A stretch of 6,499 bases of DNA from an uncultured Actinomycetes bacterium (GTDB lineage: Bacteria > Actinomycetota > Actinomycetes > Nanopelagicales > Nanopelagicaceae): positions 1-6,499 of the forward strand of contig CAIZGZ010000033.1 in NCBI GenBank assembly GCA_903932695.1, in the 5' to 3' direction. Each line of letters starts with the position of its first letter. The stretch's first letter is position 1. The notes under the pieces are model-generated. The model was given only the letters and a program-made list of their open reading frames with translations, was not told the DNA's origin and made no database searches. A program made the translations under genes and the position numbers. This document shows, piece after piece, positions 5,819-6,499 of this stretch.

Positions 5819-5834
5819 AACGCCAGTAGGCGCT
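5819..5834 (-). promoter_or_regulatory. Small hairpin in the rpmB leader
   Basis: In leftward RNA, AGCGCC pairs with GGCGTT around a UACU loop (six pairs, one of them G-U). It lies 12 bases upstream of the rpmB AGGAG, between a possible -10 and the ribosome binding site. It may be a simple mRNA stabiliser or part of L28 feedback control. It is too small to decide. Confidence 0.3.
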
Positions 5835-5843
5835 AAGTCGCAA

Positions 5844-5849
5844 AGATTA
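5844..5849 (-). promoter_or_regulatory. Putative -10 element for rpmB
   Basis: Reading leftward, TAATCT fits TANNNT and is preceded by GGG, giving GGGTAATCT. A start near 5837 would leave a leader of about 42 bases before the GTG at 5795. The sequence 17 bases upstream (GCCATT) is a poor -35. TTGGGA lies too close, with an 11-base spacer. Confidence 0.4.
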
Positions 5850-5882
5850 CCCGTAGAGGGTCCCAAATGGCTAATCGCGACG

Positions 5883-5896
5883 CCCGATTAATCGGG
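5883..5896. repeat. Perfect 14-base palindrome between rpmB and recG
   Basis: CCCGATTAATCGGG is an exact inverted repeat without spacer, midway between the divergent rpmB and recG starts. It resembles a dimeric-regulator operator. It lies upstream of both putative -10 elements. Its right half also belongs to an 11-base direct repeat: TAATCGCGACG at 5872-5882 and TAATCGGGACG at 5889-5899, with one mismatch and starts 17 bases apart. No regulator can be named from the sequence. Confidence 0.65.
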
Positions 5897-5916
5897 ACGT
5901 TGGAGGGATCTCACCA

Positions 5917-5922
5917 TAAACT
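5917..5922 (+). promoter_or_regulatory. Putative -10 element of a leaderless promoter for recG
   Basis: TAAACT ends six bases before the recG ATG at 5929, placing the transcription start at the ATG itself. No ribosome binding site is within range: the only candidate, GGAGG at 5902-5906, is 22 bases away. The TAA at 5917-5919 is also an in-frame stop, which rules out any earlier recG start. The motif CATAAACT is identical to that before plsC, with a one-base difference in spacing. No clear -35 is seen. Confidence 0.5.
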
Positions 5923-5928
5923 CACCGC

Positions 5929-6499
5929 ATGGCCACCCTCGATACCGACCTCACCAAGGTGCTGGGGGATAAGACCGCGAAGGCGCTCGCGAAGGCCTTC
6001 GGGATCACCTCGGTGGGTGAGCTGTTGGAGCACTACCCACGGCGCTATGTCGTTCGAGGGGAGTTGAGCGATATCGCCGAACTCGCCGATGGCGAGGAAG
6101 TCACCGTTCTGGCGGAGATTTCAGCGGTCAACCTTCGCAGGGCAAATGGTCGAACAATTCTGGAAGTTGTCCTGACCGATGGCTCGGCAAAACTCTGGCT
6201 CACCTTCTTCAACCAACCTTGGCGAGAGAAGGAGCTGCGGGTAGGTCGATCAGGCATGTTCGCCGGAAAGGTGGGGATCTTTAATGGCAAGCGCCAACTC
6301 TCTCACCCTGATTATCAGTTGATCCCAGATGGCTCCGATGTCGATGAGGCCGTGGCTGGGTTTGCCGGGAAATTTCTTCCGGTCTATCCCTCAGTCGCCA
6401 AACTTCCCTCGTGGAAGATTGCGCAATGCGTGGAGATCGTTCTCGATGCCCTTGAACCGATTCCAGACTATCTGGATGGTGCACTGCGCTCGCGGTTAC
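5929..6499 (+). CDS. recG: ATP-dependent DNA helicase RecG, N-terminal part (runs off the window)
   Basis: 190 codons of an open frame continue past the window edge. RecG remodels stalled replication forks and Holliday junctions. The start reads MATLDTDLTKVLGDKTAKAL, followed by AFGITSVGELLEHYPRRY (23-40), the typical helix-hairpin and PRRY segment of RecG. The wedge OB domain follows, with VTVLAEISAV (58-67), ILEVVLTDGSAKLWLTFFNQ (77-96), GMFAGKVGIFNGKRQLSHPDY (109-129) and FLPVYPS (149-155). All are standard RecG landmarks in order. The helicase motifs lie beyond the window. The ATG at 5929 is the only usable start, since an in-frame TAA lies four codons upstream, and it is probably leaderless. 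In many actinobacteria a DAK-family gene sits between rpmB and recG; here it is absent. Confidence 0.96.
   Translation, partial: MATLDTDLTKVLGDKTAKALAKAFGITSVGELLEHYPRRYVVRGELSDIAELADGEEVTVLAEISAVNLRRANGRTILEVVLTDGSAKLWLTFFNQPWREKELRVGRSGMFAGKVGIFNGKRQLSHPDYQLIPDGSDVDEAVAGFAGKFLPVYPSVAKLPSWKIAQCVEIVLDALEPIPDYLDGALRSRL

Noticed and set aside
5633..5866. A 77-codon leftward open frame overlapping rpmB in another frame.
   Set aside because: It is alanine/serine-rich without recognisable domains and overlaps the certain L28 gene almost entirely, so it is not a gene.
5867..6067. A rightward frame with an ATG at 5867 entering recG in a different frame.
   Set aside because: It overlaps the RecG N-terminus out of frame and crosses the palindrome region. 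The recG frame carries clear family motifs.
6045..6484. Two leftward open frames (6045-6290 and 6281-6484) opposite recG.
   Set aside because: Both are antisense to conserved RecG OB-domain sequence and show no motifs.
1..6499. Search for mobile elements, CRISPR arrays, tRNA or rRNA genes, toxin-antitoxin or defence genes.
   Set aside because: No transposase, integrase, long terminal inverted repeats, spaced direct-repeat arrays, tRNA-like cloverleaf or defence-family motifs were seen. Nearly all bases are explained by housekeeping genes.

Overview
This window looks like a chromosomal housekeeping segment of an actinobacterium (Actinomycetota) with a compact genome and roughly balanced base composition. 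The evidence is the gene content and order: the end of a lysine-rich HU gene, then plsC-gpsA-ddl, a stand-alone AsnC-type domain, thiL, a four-cysteine L28 gene (rpmB) and recG. Genes overlap by 1 to 21 bases or sit a few bases apart, two genes appear to be leaderless, and there is almost no spare DNA. A streamlined freshwater lineage (Nanopelagicales or small Microbacteriaceae type) would fit. That is a guess from style, not a demonstrated assignment.

Layout. Positions 1-24 hold the last codons of an HU-like gene, followed by a strong intrinsic terminator (43-76). A likely leaderless promoter then starts a tight rightward operon: plsC (111-896), gpsA (896-1897, TGATG overlap) and ddl (1894-2943, ATGA overlap). 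A leftward pair follows: a class I glutamine amidotransferase (2923-3645, overlapping the end of ddl by 21 bases) and a stand-alone RAM/AsnC domain protein (3679-3915). They are separated by four imperfect 9-base tandem units. A compact divergent promoter region (3916-4028) leads to rightward thiL (4029-4907), which converges on a leftward pair, rpmB (5610-5795) then a glycerophosphodiester phosphodiesterase (4915-about 5610). A second divergent region (5796-5928), with a perfect 14-base palindrome and an 11-base direct repeat, separates rpmB from recG (5929 onward, cut by the window end).

How the genes fit together. PlsC and GpsA belong to phospholipid synthesis: GpsA makes glycerol-3-phosphate and PlsC acylates lysophosphatidate. 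The phosphodiesterase can return glycerol-3-phosphate from deacylated lipids. Ddl supplies D-Ala-D-Ala for peptidoglycan, so the first operon is an envelope-building unit. ThiL makes thiamine diphosphate, L28 is ribosomal, and RecG remodels stalled replication forks and recombination intermediates.

No mobile element, CRISPR array, tRNA or rRNA was seen, and I found no convincing new multi-gene system. The most interesting points are small: the phosphodiesterase lacks a normal start codon where a TAATG junction would be expected (the sequence reads TAATC); plsC and recG share a CATAAACT leaderless promoter motif; ThiL seems to lack a segment before its GGED motif; and there are repeat structures in the short intergenic gaps.
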